Source of the DNA: Desulfonema limicola
GTDB lineage: Bacteria; Desulfobacterota; Desulfobacteria; Desulfobacterales; Desulfosalsimonadaceae
NCBI GenBank assembly: GCA_020722245.1
Contig: DYLE01000021.1
Location: forward strand, 1-20,017
Length of the DNA stretch: 20,017 bases
Direction: 5' to 3'
Positions 1 through 8,051 of the stretch are shown piece after piece (position 1 is the first letter of the stretch; each line of letters begins with the position of its first letter). Made by a program: the position numbers and the translations under genes. The notes below the pieces were generated by a model that saw only the letters and a program-made list of their open reading frames with translations, searched no databases and was not told the DNA's origin.

Positions 1-1728
1 CGGCTGGCCTCGGCCCTGGCGGACCTGGGCGTTAAAAAGGGGAACGTGGTGGCCACCGTGATGGTGTCTTCCATCCAGTTTGTCATCGCCGACCTGGCGA
101 TCCCCCGAATAGGCGCCGTGCATGCGCCCATGAGCATTCTGGATTCCGTGGATGACCTGGCGGCGAAGTTCGATCTGGTAAGGCCTGAAGCGGTGATCTG
201 CACCCGCACCAACATCGAAGATCGGGATATCTTAAGCAAGGTGGAAAACGCCGCGCGAAGGTGCGGCGTAAAACAAATCATCCTGACCCAGACCGAAGAC
301 TATTGCTCAAATCCGCTCAAACACAAGCCGGAGAAGGGCGTGCTCTGGTTTACCGACCTGATCGATAAATACCCGCCCGAGCCCCCGGATGTGGATATTA
401 ATGTCAAGAAAGACACGGCCATGGTGATCTTTACCGGAGGCACCACCGGCACCCCCAAGGCCTGCATGTTTCCCCATTTCAGCCTGGTCGGGTCCGCCGT
501 CAACACCAGCGGAACCCTTATGCCGCCCTACCTGATATCCCTGATGGAAGGGTTGAGCCGGGTGATCGTGCCCTTGCCGCTGTTTCATATCCTGGGGCAT
601 CACGGGGCGATCCAGCAGCTCAGTCATGCCTGGACCATCCTGCTGCAGAAGGACCCCAGGGATTATAAGGAGTACATCCGGCTGGTGAAGAAGTATCACC
701 CGACCTTAAATATCGGGGTGCCGAATCAGTTCATGCGCCTGGCCAGGGAAGAGGGGGCTGAGGATCTCGGATTGACCGGCATTTCCAGCGGGGCGCCCCT
801 GCATCAGGATACCGGCCGGGAGTTTACGGAAAAGACAAAAAGCGCCATCGGGCAGGTGTACGGGCCTACGGAGGTGGGCGGAACCACCACCCTGGTCTCT
901 CTGGCCGACCTGGCCTTGCCCGCTATGGGAAGCTACGAGGCAGTGGGCCGGGCGTTTCATATCCTTAACACCGTCGTCAAGATGCCGGGCCTTTTGAAGC
1001 TGCTCAAAACCGTGATGCACGGCCTCGGCCCTGAGCGGCTGGGAAAGATGACCGCCAATTTCACCAAAAAAAACGCGGCAAAGGCGGTTAAAAGCGAGAC
1101 GGCCGAGAAAAGAAAGACCGCCGGCTCCATCGGGATCGTAAACGTGGACTGCGAGATAAAGATTCTGGATATGGTCACTGGAAAAAAGATCCCCATATCC
1201 AAGGTGGTCAAGGAAAATTTAAGCGGCGAACTCTGGGTCAAGGGTCCGGGAAGGATGTCCGGGTTCTGGCCGACACCGGGCTCGGGCATCGATGAAGAGG
1301 GGTTTGTGGCCACCGGGGATATCGCCACGGTGGATGATACCGGGCATGTTTACATCGTTGACCGGTCCAAGGACATGGCGCTGGTGGGCGGGTTCAATGT
1401 CTATACCGGCGAGATCGACAAGCTGCTGGCCTCCTATCCAGGGGTGGATGAGGTCGCCACCATCGGAATACCCGACCCGGAAAAACCCGGCAGCGAGCGG
1501 ATAAAGGCGTTCATCGTGCCTCTGCCCGGATACGAGGACAAGATCAAAGAGCAGGAGGTCATTGAATACCTGAAAGGAAAGGTGGCGCCTTATGCGGTGC
1601 CCAAATCCGTGGAGTTCATGACCCGGGAGCAGCTTCCGCGAACCACCGCCGGCCTGGATAAGGTCGCCAAGCGGGTTTTGAGGCAGAGCGAGATACAGAA
1701 GCAGCAGAAACAGGAAAAGGATGAATAG
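1..1728 (+). CDS. AMP-dependent acyl-CoA synthetase/ligase, 5' end outside the window
   Basis: This is an ANL-superfamily enzyme that would activate a carboxylic acid to acyl-AMP and then to the acyl-CoA. The frame is open from base 1, where it reads RLASALADLGVKKG, a typical early segment of the family, so the GTG at 46 is internal and the true start lies upstream. Counting residues from position 46, the phosphate-binding A3 motif FTGGTTGTPKA is at 129-139, the A5 motif YGPTE at 272-276, and the A7 motif TGD at 423-425 followed by DRSKDMALVGG. Two things are odd. About 70 lysine-rich residues (roughly 284-356) are inserted between A5 and the conserved GSIGIVN segment. The A10 motif reads LPRTTAGLDKVAKR, with Leu where the catalytic Lys normally follows Gly. 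Substrate is not identifiable. The next gene starts 9 nt after the stop, so the two are co-transcribed and probably belong to one acyl-CoA pathway. Confidence 0.9.
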   Translation, partial: RLASALADLGVKKGNVVATVMVSSIQFVIADLAIPRIGAVHAPMSILDSVDDLAAKFDLVRPEAVICTRTNIEDRDILSKVENAARRCGVKQIILTQTEDYCSNPLKHKPEKGVLWFTDLIDKYPPEPPDVDINVKKDTAMVIFTGGTTGTPKACMFPHFSLVGSAVNTSGTLMPPYLISLMEGLSRVIVPLPLFHILGHHGAIQQLSHAWTILLQKDPRDYKEYIRLVKKYHPTLNIGVPNQFMRLAREEGAEDLGLTGISSGAPLHQDTGREFTEKTKSAIGQVYGPTEVGGTTTLVSLADLALPAMGSYEAVGRAFHILNTVVKMPGLLKLLKTVMHGLGPERLGKMTANFTKKNAAKAVKSETAEKRKTAGSIGIVNVDCEIKILDMVTGKKIPISKVVKENLSGELWVKGPGRMSGFWPTPGSGIDEEGFVATGDIATVDDTGHVYIVDRSKDMALVGGFNVYTGEIDKLLASYPGVDEVATIGIPDPEKPGSERIKAFIVPLPGYEDKIKEQEVIEYLKGKVAPYAVPKSVEFMTREQLPRTTAGLDKVAKRVLRQSEIQKQQKQEKDE

Positions 1729-1737
1729 GAGGGTTGC

Positions 1738-2502
1738 ATGGATTTTCAGACGCTTTTGTATGAGGCTAAAAATGATTTTGCCGTTATCAGCTTAAACCGG
1801 CCCAAGAGGAAGAATGCGATTTCCCTGGAACTGACGACGGAGCTGGGGCAGGCCATCGACCTTGCGGTGGCTGATAAAAATCTTCGCTTTGTCATTATCA
1901 CCGGCGCAGGCGGGATGTTTTCCTCCGGGGCGGATTTCAGCGATCCGGTAAAGGCCATCACCATGATCCGGCAGGAGATGGACGTTGCCTCGGGCAACTC
2001 CGTCGCCCTTAAGCTGATCGAATGCCCCAAGCCGGTGATCGCCGCTGTAAACGGCTACGCCCTGGGTCATGGGGCGGAGCTGGCCCTGATGTGCGATCTG
2101 ATTATCGCCGCTGAAGAAGCCGAGTTCGGCTTTATCGGCCCCATTCGGGGGGTGACCTGCCCTTATGCCATGATCCGGCTGGCGGATGAGCTGGGACGGG
2201 CCAAGGCCAAGGAGCTGGTCATGACCTGCGAGCGCATTCCCGCCCGGGAGGCCCTGCGCATCGGCCTGGTCAATCAGGTGGTGCCGTTAAAGGACCTGAT
2301 GGCTGCGGTGGAGGTCATGATGGATAAAATCCGCAAGGCAGCCCCCCTGGCGGTCAGGTTCACCAAGGAGGCGATCAACCGGGGTCTGGGCGGCTATGAA
2401 TTTTCCGCCGCAAAATTCGAGGAGATCATCACCAGCAAGGACGCCTTTGAAGGGGCCATGGCCTTTCTGGAAAAACGGAGCGCCAAATGGAGCGGCGAGT
2501 AG
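1738..2502 (+). CDS. Enoyl-CoA hydratase/isomerase (crotonase) family protein
   Basis: A 254-residue protein of normal crotonase length. The ATG is preceded by AGGAGG, which overlaps the stop of the upstream acyl-CoA synthetase, so translation is probably coupled. Seen in the sequence: the N-terminal NRPKRKNAIS segment (20-28), the oxyanion-hole loop SSGADFSD (62-69), and the core motif AVNGYALGHGAELAL (103-117). In rat mitochondrial enoyl-CoA hydratase the two catalytic acids are Glu144 and Glu164. The first is kept here as Glu114. The second aligns with Gly134 in the segment FGFIGPIRGV, and the usual Gly-Gly after it is replaced by CPYA. Simple hydratase activity is therefore doubtful; an isomerase, hydrolase or other crotonase reaction is as likely. 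The context indicates an acyl-CoA substrate made by its neighbour. Confidence 0.9.
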   Translation: MDFQTLLYEAKNDFAVISLNRPKRKNAISLELTTELGQAIDLAVADKNLRFVIITGAGGMFSSGADFSDPVKAITMIRQEMDVASGNSVALKLIECPKPVIAAVNGYALGHGAELALMCDLIIAAEEAEFGFIGPIRGVTCPYAMIRLADELGRAKAKELVMTCERIPAREALRIGLVNQVVPLKDLMAAVEVMMDKIRKAAPLAVRFTKEAINRGLGGYEFSAAKFEEIITSKDAFEGAMAFLEKRSAKWSGE

Positions 2503-2516
2503 GGTTTCAGGATGAA

Positions 2517-2546
2517 GCCGTAAAAACCGGGCATGCATTTTACGGC
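2517..2546. other. Intergenic hairpin
   Basis: Perfect 9-bp arms GCCGTAAAA (2517-2525) and TTTTACGGC (2538-2546) enclose a 12-nt loop, 14 nt after the crotonase stop. No T-tract follows on either strand, so it is not a classical intrinsic terminator. The motif GCCGTAA recurs at 2574-2580. It may protect the 3' end of the upstream transcript or attenuate read-through into the next gene; function is unknown. Confidence 0.5.
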
Positions 2547-2611
2547 GAGTGACGGCGCCGGCGATGGGTCGGGCCGTAAGGCAATGCAGAAGGGTAAGAA
2601 AGGAGATGCCT

Positions 2612-3175
2612 GTGGCCAAGAGGCTGCTTGCTTTGATGCTGGTTTTTTTGATGACCGCTTCCGGGGCGGCCGCCAGGGAGATCGGCGGGAAAAACCTTCC
2701 GGAGACCATGCAGGCCGGAGGAAAGGTTTTGTATTTGAACGGCGCCGGCATTCGAACGACATACCTGGTGTCGATTTATGCGGCGGGGCTGTATCTGACG
2801 CATCCCATGCAGGACCCCCAGAGGATCATGGATGCGGATGAACCCATGGCGGTCCGCATGCATATGATGACCGGTTTAATGACCCCCGGCATGATGGCCG
2901 ACGCCCTGCGGGAAAGCCTGGAGGCGGTCGCCGGGGAGGGTTTTGAGGCCATTCGGGAGCGGACGGAAGCCTTTATCCGCGCCCAGGATGTAAAGGTTGG
3001 GGATGATGATATCTGTGACTATGTGTATGTTCCGGGCGAAGGCTTGAGCGTAATCATCAACGGCGAGCGCAAGGCGGTGCTGCAAGGGCTGGATTTTAAA
3101 AAGGCCGTTTTCGGCATGTGGCTTTCCGACAAACCCTGCGATAAGGACTTGAAACAGGATTTTCTGGGAAGGTAG
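2612..3175 (+). CDS. Exported chalcone-isomerase-like domain protein
   Basis: About 187 residues from a GTG start. I chose GTG 2612 because AGGAG at 2601-2605 lies 6 nt upstream, whereas the ATG at 2606 abuts the same site and would be too close. From this start the protein opens with a compact signal peptide: AKR, then a hydrophobic run LLALMLVFLM, then ASGAAA, with likely cleavage after residue 21. The mature part begins REIGGKNLPETM and contains LNGAGIRTTYLVSIYAAGLYL, followed by FDL-like and GMWLSDKP segments near the C terminus. This pattern matches the bacterial chalcone-isomerase-like family, in which the plant enzyme's chemistry is generally not expected and the fold may bind fatty acids or other lipids. 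Location would be periplasmic. It follows two acyl-CoA genes after a 109-nt gap containing a hairpin, so shared transcription is possible but not shown. Confidence 0.8.
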   Translation: MAKRLLALMLVFLMTASGAAAREIGGKNLPETMQAGGKVLYLNGAGIRTTYLVSIYAAGLYLTHPMQDPQRIMDADEPMAVRMHMMTGLMTPGMMADALRESLEAVAGEGFEAIRERTEAFIRAQDVKVGDDDICDYVYVPGEGLSVIINGERKAVLQGLDFKKAVFGMWLSDKPCDKDLKQDFLGR

Positions 3176-3182
3176 GGGAGGG

Positions 3183-3812
3183 TCAGGGTACAGCTGAGAA
3201 TTTATTTTTCCACCAGCCGGCAGACCATGCTACGGTTTTTTCCAGGGAAACCCGGCTGGTGTTGATCACCAGGTGATACAGGTTCGGGTCGTTGTAGTTG
3301 GTTTTATCAAACAGCTTATACAGGGCGGCCCGTTTTTTTTTCAGCCTTCAGGACGGCCGCCTTTGCTTTGGCATCGGTCAGGTTGTAGTGCTGTTTCATA
3401 AAATCGATGCGATATCCCATGTCGGCCACCAGCAGGATATGAATGGCGTCTTTAAAATCCTTCAGGATATACTGGCCGCCGCGGCCCACCAGAACCACAT
3501 CGCCTTCTGAAGCCAGCCTGGTCATGACCTCATGAAGGGTGGCGATGTAGCCCTCCTCATCCATGTAGCCTTTGTCTTCCCCGGTCAGGCGGCGATATAG
3601 CTGCTGGATATCAGGCTTGAAATGATTTTGGACAGGGCGCTTCCTGCGGTTTTTTCCATGGAGATGACCGCCCCCTTTGAGACCTTGGCATGTTTGGCGA
3701 TCTCCCGAATGATCAGATCATCGAAAAGCCGGTAACCCAGGCGCTTGGATATCAGCTCTCCGAGGGTTCTTCCGCCTGCGCCGAATTGCCTTGAGATGGT
3801 GATAACCGCCAT
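3183..3812 (-). pseudogene. Cytidylate-kinase-like protein gene, broken by frameshifts
   Basis: The N-terminal piece starts at ATG 3812 behind GGGGGA and reads MAVITISRQFGAGGRTLGEL, the degenerate P-loop of the cytidylate-kinase-like P-loop NTPase family. It reaches TGA at 3585. Between about 3570 and 3630 the homology passes to another frame (LTGEDKGYMDEEGYIATL ... VLVGRGGQYIL ... MGYRIDFMKQHYNLT), which stops at 3316. At a nine-A run (3333-3341, minus strand) the first frame resumes with AALYKLFDKTNYNDPNLYHL and VINTSRVSLEK. A possible third shift at a six-A run (3236-3241) would give the ending SMVCRLVEK at 3202; without it the frame ends at 3183. Two breaks are clear and the third is tentative. 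The well-preserved residues point to recent inactivation or to assembly errors at homopolymers. If intact it would be roughly 200 residues, a nucleotide kinase-like protein of unknown substrate. Confidence 0.75.
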
Positions 3813-3956
3813 GCTTCCCCCTTTTTTAAAGATACTTAAAAATATCAAACCATTCAAAAAAAAACAATTAAAATTAAAAACAGGTATACGGTGGGATCAA
3901 ATACCGATGATGCTTCAGTTCCCAGTCGAGGGGCTAAATTAAAGGCCTCGCGGGTG

Positions 3957-3985
3957 TTGAAAAAGATGGTTTGTCGGCATAAGAT
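3957..3985 (+). promoter_or_regulatory. Sigma-70-type promoter of hrpA
   Basis: TTGAAA (3957-3962) and TAAGAT (3980-3985) are separated by 17 bp. The predicted transcript start near 3992 leaves a leader of about 23 nt containing AGGA at 4009-4012 before the hrpA ATG. The rest of the 3813-4014 gap is AT-rich, and I see no further gene in it. Confidence 0.55.
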
Positions 3986-4014
3986 GAGCTGAAATCAAAC
4001 CCCGGAACAGGAAA

Positions 4015-7000
4015 ATGGATCAGCCGTCTCAGCAGATAACCCTTCTGATAAAAAGGCTCAAGGCGCTGCTGCCGCAGGCCATGTCCGCGGATCGTCGCAG
4101 CGCATCCCGGGAGATCGATAGGATCACAGGGATGCCAAAGCCTTCGGCTGCGGCCGTTCTTCAGAAGCTTTTCGGGCTTGAAAAACGGCTTATCCTGTCC
4201 GCTGAAATTCGAAAACAGCGAAAGGCCCGGCTGCCCAGACCCTCCTATGACAGCAGCCTTCCGATTATCGCCAAAAAAGATGAGATCATTCATGCCATTA
4301 AGGGTCATTCAGTGATCGTGGTCTCCGGTGAAACCGGATCAGGAAAGACCACCCAGCTGCCCAAGTTCTGTCTGGAGGCGGGCAGGGGCGTGGCCGGCAT
4401 CATCGGGTGCACCCAGCCGAGGCGGATCGCCGCCGTCACGGTGGCCCACCGCATCGCCGAAGAGCTCGGCGAGGCCCCGGGCCGATCCGTGGGGTATAAG
4501 ATTCGATTCCATGAGCGGTTCAATAAGGACCAAAGCTATATCAAGGTGATGACCGACGGCATCCTTTTGGCCGAGCTTCAGCATGACCGGTACTTAAACG
4601 CCTATGACACCCTGATCGTGGATGAGGCCCATGAACGGAGCCTTAACATCGATTTTATTCTGGGCGTGTTGCGGGGGCTTTTAAAAAAACGAAAGGGCCT
4701 GAAGCTGATCATCACCTCCGCCACCATCGACACGGAAAAGTTCTCCGAGGCCTTTGACCATGCCCCGATCATCGAGGTGTCAGGCAGGATGTATCCGGTG
4801 GAGGTGCATTATTTGCAGGACACCGCCGAGGGGGATGCGGATGAATCGACCTATGTGGAAAAGGCGGTGGAGGCGGTGGACCGGATCGCGGGCAAGCCGG
4901 GCGCTGGGGATATGCTGGTGTTCTTGCCCACTGAGCAGGATATTCGGGAGTCCTGCGAGGTATTGGAGGGGCGAAAATACCGCGCGACAAAAATCCTGCC
5001 GCTGTTTGGGCGGCTTTCCGCTGCGGACCAGATGAAGGTGTTCGCCCCGTTTTCAGGCCGCAAGATCATTGTGGCCACCAATGTCGCCGAGACATCGATC
5101 ACGGTGCCGGGCATCCGGTATGTGATCGACACCGGGCTTGCGCGGATATCGCGGTATGATCCCCGATCCCGGACCACCGCCCTGCCGATCCTGCCGATTT
5201 CCAAAAGCAGCGCGGACCAGCGAAAAGGCCGATGCGGGCGCATGGAAAACGGGGTCTGCTTTCGGCTTTATTCCGAGGCGGATTATAACGGCCGGGAGCG
5301 GTTTGCCTCCCCGGAGATCCTGCGGGCCAACCTGTCCGAGGTGATTCTGCGGATGACGGCCCTGAAGCTGGGGGATGTCAAAACATTTCCGTTCATCGAT
5401 CCCCCTCCGGCCAAACAGATCAAGGACGGGTTTGATCTGCTGGTGGAACTGGGCGCCATCGAGCCGGTCGACCCAAAGAAAAAAGCAGGCGCACGGTTCC
5501 GCCTGACCCCCCAGGGAAGGCTCATGGCAAAGATTCCCATAGACCCCCGTCTGTCGAGAATGCTCATCGAGGCGGACCGCCGCGGCTGCTTAAATGAGGT
5601 GGCGGTCATTGCCTCCGGCCTGACCATCGCCGATCCCCGGGAAAGGCCGGAGGACGACCGGGACAAGGCGGATGCCGCCCATGCCCGGTTTGTGGATCCG
5701 GCCTCGGATTTTATTTCCCTATACCGAATATGGGAGGCGTGTTTTAAGGAATCAGGCTCTGAAAAACCCTTTATCCGGGCCAGGGATTTGAAGTCCTTCT
5801 GCAAGACAAACTACCTGTCCTTTAAGCGGATGCGGGAATGGCAGGATGTTCATGAACAGGTTCTGGGAATTCTGGAGGAGTCCGGGCTTGATCTGAAAGC
5901 CGGGCCCCGGCCCCTGGAATCGGTTCAGAAAGAAAACGGCTTTTCGCCTTTTTATACCGCCGTGCATCAATCCATTTTAAGCGGGTTTTTAACCAACATC
6001 GCTCAAAAAAAGGAGAAAAATATTTACCAGGCCGCCAAGCAGCGGGAGGTGATGATTTTTCCAGGATCCGGGCTGTTCAACAAGGCCGGGGCCTGGGTGG
6101 TGTCCGCCGAGATGGTGGAGACCTCAAGGCTGTTTGCCCGGACCGTGGCCAACATCGACAGCGCCTGGCTCGAACCTTTAGGCGGGTCCCTGTGCCGTCG
6201 CAGCTATTCAAACCCCAGGTGGGAAAGGCGAAAAGAGGCGGTCGTGGCCGACGAGCAGGTCCGCCTCTTCGGGCTGATCATCGTATCCAAACGGCCGGTC
6301 CTGTTCGGTTCCGTGGATCCGGACGCTGCAACGGATATCTTCATCAGGTCCGCCCTGCTTATGATGGATGTTAAACACCCGCTCCCTTTTATGGTCCACA
6401 ACCGCTCCCTGATCAATTCGGTGGATGACATTGAAAACCGGATTCGGCGAAGGGACCTTCTGGTCAGCGAGGCTTCGCTTTTGGCGTTTTACAAGGAAAA
6501 GCTGGGCGTTGTCTATGACATGGCGACCTTGAGGAGGCGGATCAAGGCCGCAGGCGGGGATGGTTTTTTAAGGATGCAGCTCTCCGATGTGCTGGCCGTG
6601 GACCCTGACCAGTATCCCCTTTCCCTGTTTCCCAATGCCATGCCCCTGGGTCCAAAGGATTATGCATTAAGCTACCGGTTTGAACCCGGCGGGGAGAAAG
6701 ACGGGGTCACGGTGAAACTGCCGGTGTTTGAGGCCTCCACGGTCCCTGTGGAATCCATGGACTGGATTGTGCCCGGCCTGCTTGAGGAAAAGATTACTGC
6801 CCTGATCAAGGGACTTCCAAAAACCTACCGGAAGCAGCTGGTGCCGGTCTCCCATACCATAGGTGTGATTATGCAGGAGATGCCCAAATACCGGGGTTCG
6901 CTCATCGGAGGGTTGAGCCGGTTCATTCATGAGCGGTTCGGCGTGGATATTCCGGCGTCCGTCTGGTCTGAAAAGGATCTTCCCGACCATCTGCGCATGC

Positions 7001-8010
7001 GGATTTCCCTCATCGACGCGGGCGGCCGGGAGCTTTGCGGCGGTCGGGATACGGGAATTTTGCAACGGGTTACGCCCGCGGACCTGGATGCGAAGGAGTT
7101 TGAAGCCGAGCGGAAAAAAAGGGAGATGACGGGGGTTACAAGCTGGGTGTTTTCAGAGATTCCCCGCATGGTCAGTGTTTGCGGGTCCTCCGGAAACCGA
7201 TTTCCGGCCTACCTGGGTCTCGAAAAGCAGGGGGATTGCGTCAACCTCCGCCTTTTTAAGGATCCCGCCGCAGCGGATGCCTCCCACCGCCAAGGGGTGG
7301 GCCAGCTTTATCGGTTACGCTTTTCCAAGGAGATGCGGTTTTTAAACAAATTCCTAACCCTCTCCTTGAACAAGGAAGCGGCGGTGCTTTATTTCGGGGG
7401 AAGGGATCGGGTTGCGGCGTACCTGGCCGACCGGGTGGTCTCAGACCTGTTTTGCAGGGACATTCGAACAAAAGAGGAGTTTGACGCCCATGCCGAAGCG
7501 GCGGCCTGCCAGGTGCTTCCCGCGGGCAGGAACCTGATGGCTCAGGTCGTGCCGGTGCTTACGGCCTATGCGGAGGCCCGCTCCAGGCTGAAGGGGTTTA
7601 AAACCGCAAGTGCAGAAAACCCGTTGGCGATATCCTTGCTCTGTGAGCTTGAGCAGGCTCTTTCGCGCCTGGTGCCGGAGCGTTTTATCGAGATCTACCG
7701 AGCCGAACAAATGCCTCATCTTGTCCGGTATATTCAGGCGATCATGCTGCGCGCGGAAAGGGGGGTTGCAGATATGGAAAAGGACCGGGTCAAGGCGGCC
7801 CGGGTGACGCCGTTTATCAACCGGTTAAACGATATCATCGCCGGTTTAAACGCAAAGGCGTCTTTGGAAAAACGGGAGGCTGTGGAAGGGCTGTTTTGGA
7901 TGATTGAGGAATACAAGGTCTCGGTTTTTGCCCAGGAGCTTAAAACCGCCCACTCGGTTTCCCCAAAAAAGCTGGACGAAAGGATTAAACAGATCGAGCG
8001 GATGATATAG
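4015..8010 (+). CDS. hrpA: ATP-dependent RNA helicase HrpA
   Basis: A DEAH-box RNA helicase of 1331 residues, close to the roughly 1300 of E. coli HrpA. Motifs in order: Walker A GETGSGKTT (105-113), motif Ia TQPRR (133-137), DEAH (203-206), SAT (235-237), motif V TNVAETSITVPG (355-366) and motif VI QRKGRCGR (402-409). The region after about 450 fits the helicase-associated and OB-fold segments, and the long C-terminal half (roughly 770-1320) fits DUF3418, which separates HrpA from shorter DEAH helicases. The family remodels RNA in the cytoplasm; E. coli HrpA has been linked to mRNA processing and to rescue of stalled ribosomes. The ATG has AGGA 2 to 5 nt ahead, a somewhat short spacing, and a plausible promoter just upstream. 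It is a single-gene transcription unit that meets a convergent gene 41 nt downstream. That short gap has a T-rich run (8030-8039) but no clear hairpin. Confidence 0.97.
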   Translation: MDQPSQQITLLIKRLKALLPQAMSADRRSASREIDRITGMPKPSAAAVLQKLFGLEKRLILSAEIRKQRKARLPRPSYDSSLPIIAKKDEIIHAIKGHSVIVVSGETGSGKTTQLPKFCLEAGRGVAGIIGCTQPRRIAAVTVAHRIAEELGEAPGRSVGYKIRFHERFNKDQSYIKVMTDGILLAELQHDRYLNAYDTLIVDEAHERSLNIDFILGVLRGLLKKRKGLKLIITSATIDTEKFSEAFDHAPIIEVSGRMYPVEVHYLQDTAEGDADESTYVEKAVEAVDRIAGKPGAGDMLVFLPTEQDIRESCEVLEGRKYRATKILPLFGRLSAADQMKVFAPFSGRKIIVATNVAETSITVPGIRYVIDTGLARISRYDPRSRTTALPILPISKSSADQRKGRCGRMENGVCFRLYSEADYNGRERFASPEILRANLSEVILRMTALKLGDVKTFPFIDPPPAKQIKDGFDLLVELGAIEPVDPKKKAGARFRLTPQGRLMAKIPIDPRLSRMLIEADRRGCLNEVAVIASGLTIADPRERPEDDRDKADAAHARFVDPASDFISLYRIWEACFKESGSEKPFIRARDLKSFCKTNYLSFKRMREWQDVHEQVLGILEESGLDLKAGPRPLESVQKENGFSPFYTAVHQSILSGFLTNIAQKKEKNIYQAAKQREVMIFPGSGLFNKAGAWVVSAEMVETSRLFARTVANIDSAWLEPLGGSLCRRSYSNPRWERRKEAVVADEQVRLFGLIIVSKRPVLFGSVDPDAATDIFIRSALLMMDVKHPLPFMVHNRSLINSVDDIENRIRRRDLLVSEASLLAFYKEKLGVVYDMATLRRRIKAAGGDGFLRMQLSDVLAVDPDQYPLSLFPNAMPLGPKDYALSYRFEPGGEKDGVTVKLPVFEASTVPVESMDWIVPGLLEEKITALIKGLPKTYRKQLVPVSHTIGVIMQEMPKYRGSLIGGLSRFIHERFGVDIPASVWSEKDLPDHLRMRISLIDAGGRELCGGRDTGILQRVTPADLDAKEFEAERKKREMTGVTSWVFSEIPRMVSVCGSSGNRFPAYLGLEKQGDCVNLRLFKDPAAADASHRQGVGQLYRLRFSKEMRFLNKFLTLSLNKEAAVLYFGGRDRVAAYLADRVVSDLFCRDIRTKEEFDAHAEAAACQVLPAGRNLMAQVVPVLTAYAEARSRLKGFKTASAENPLAISLLCELEQALSRLVPERFIEIYRAEQMPHLVRYIQAIMLRAERGVADMEKDRVKAARVTPFINRLNDIIAGLNAKASLEKREAVEGLFWMIEEYKVSVFAQELKTAHSVSPKKLDERIKQIERMI

Positions 8011-8051
8011 CCTGGAAATCGGATTTTATCTTTTTTTTACCGCGGCCCTGA

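Noticed and set aside
5200..5245. Variant motif VI QRKGRCGR in the helicase
   Set aside because: The sequence is normal for HrpA proteins and not a lesion.
8011..8051. Terminator between hrpA and the convergent gene
   Set aside because: There is a T-rich run, but no stem of useful length precedes it on either strand.
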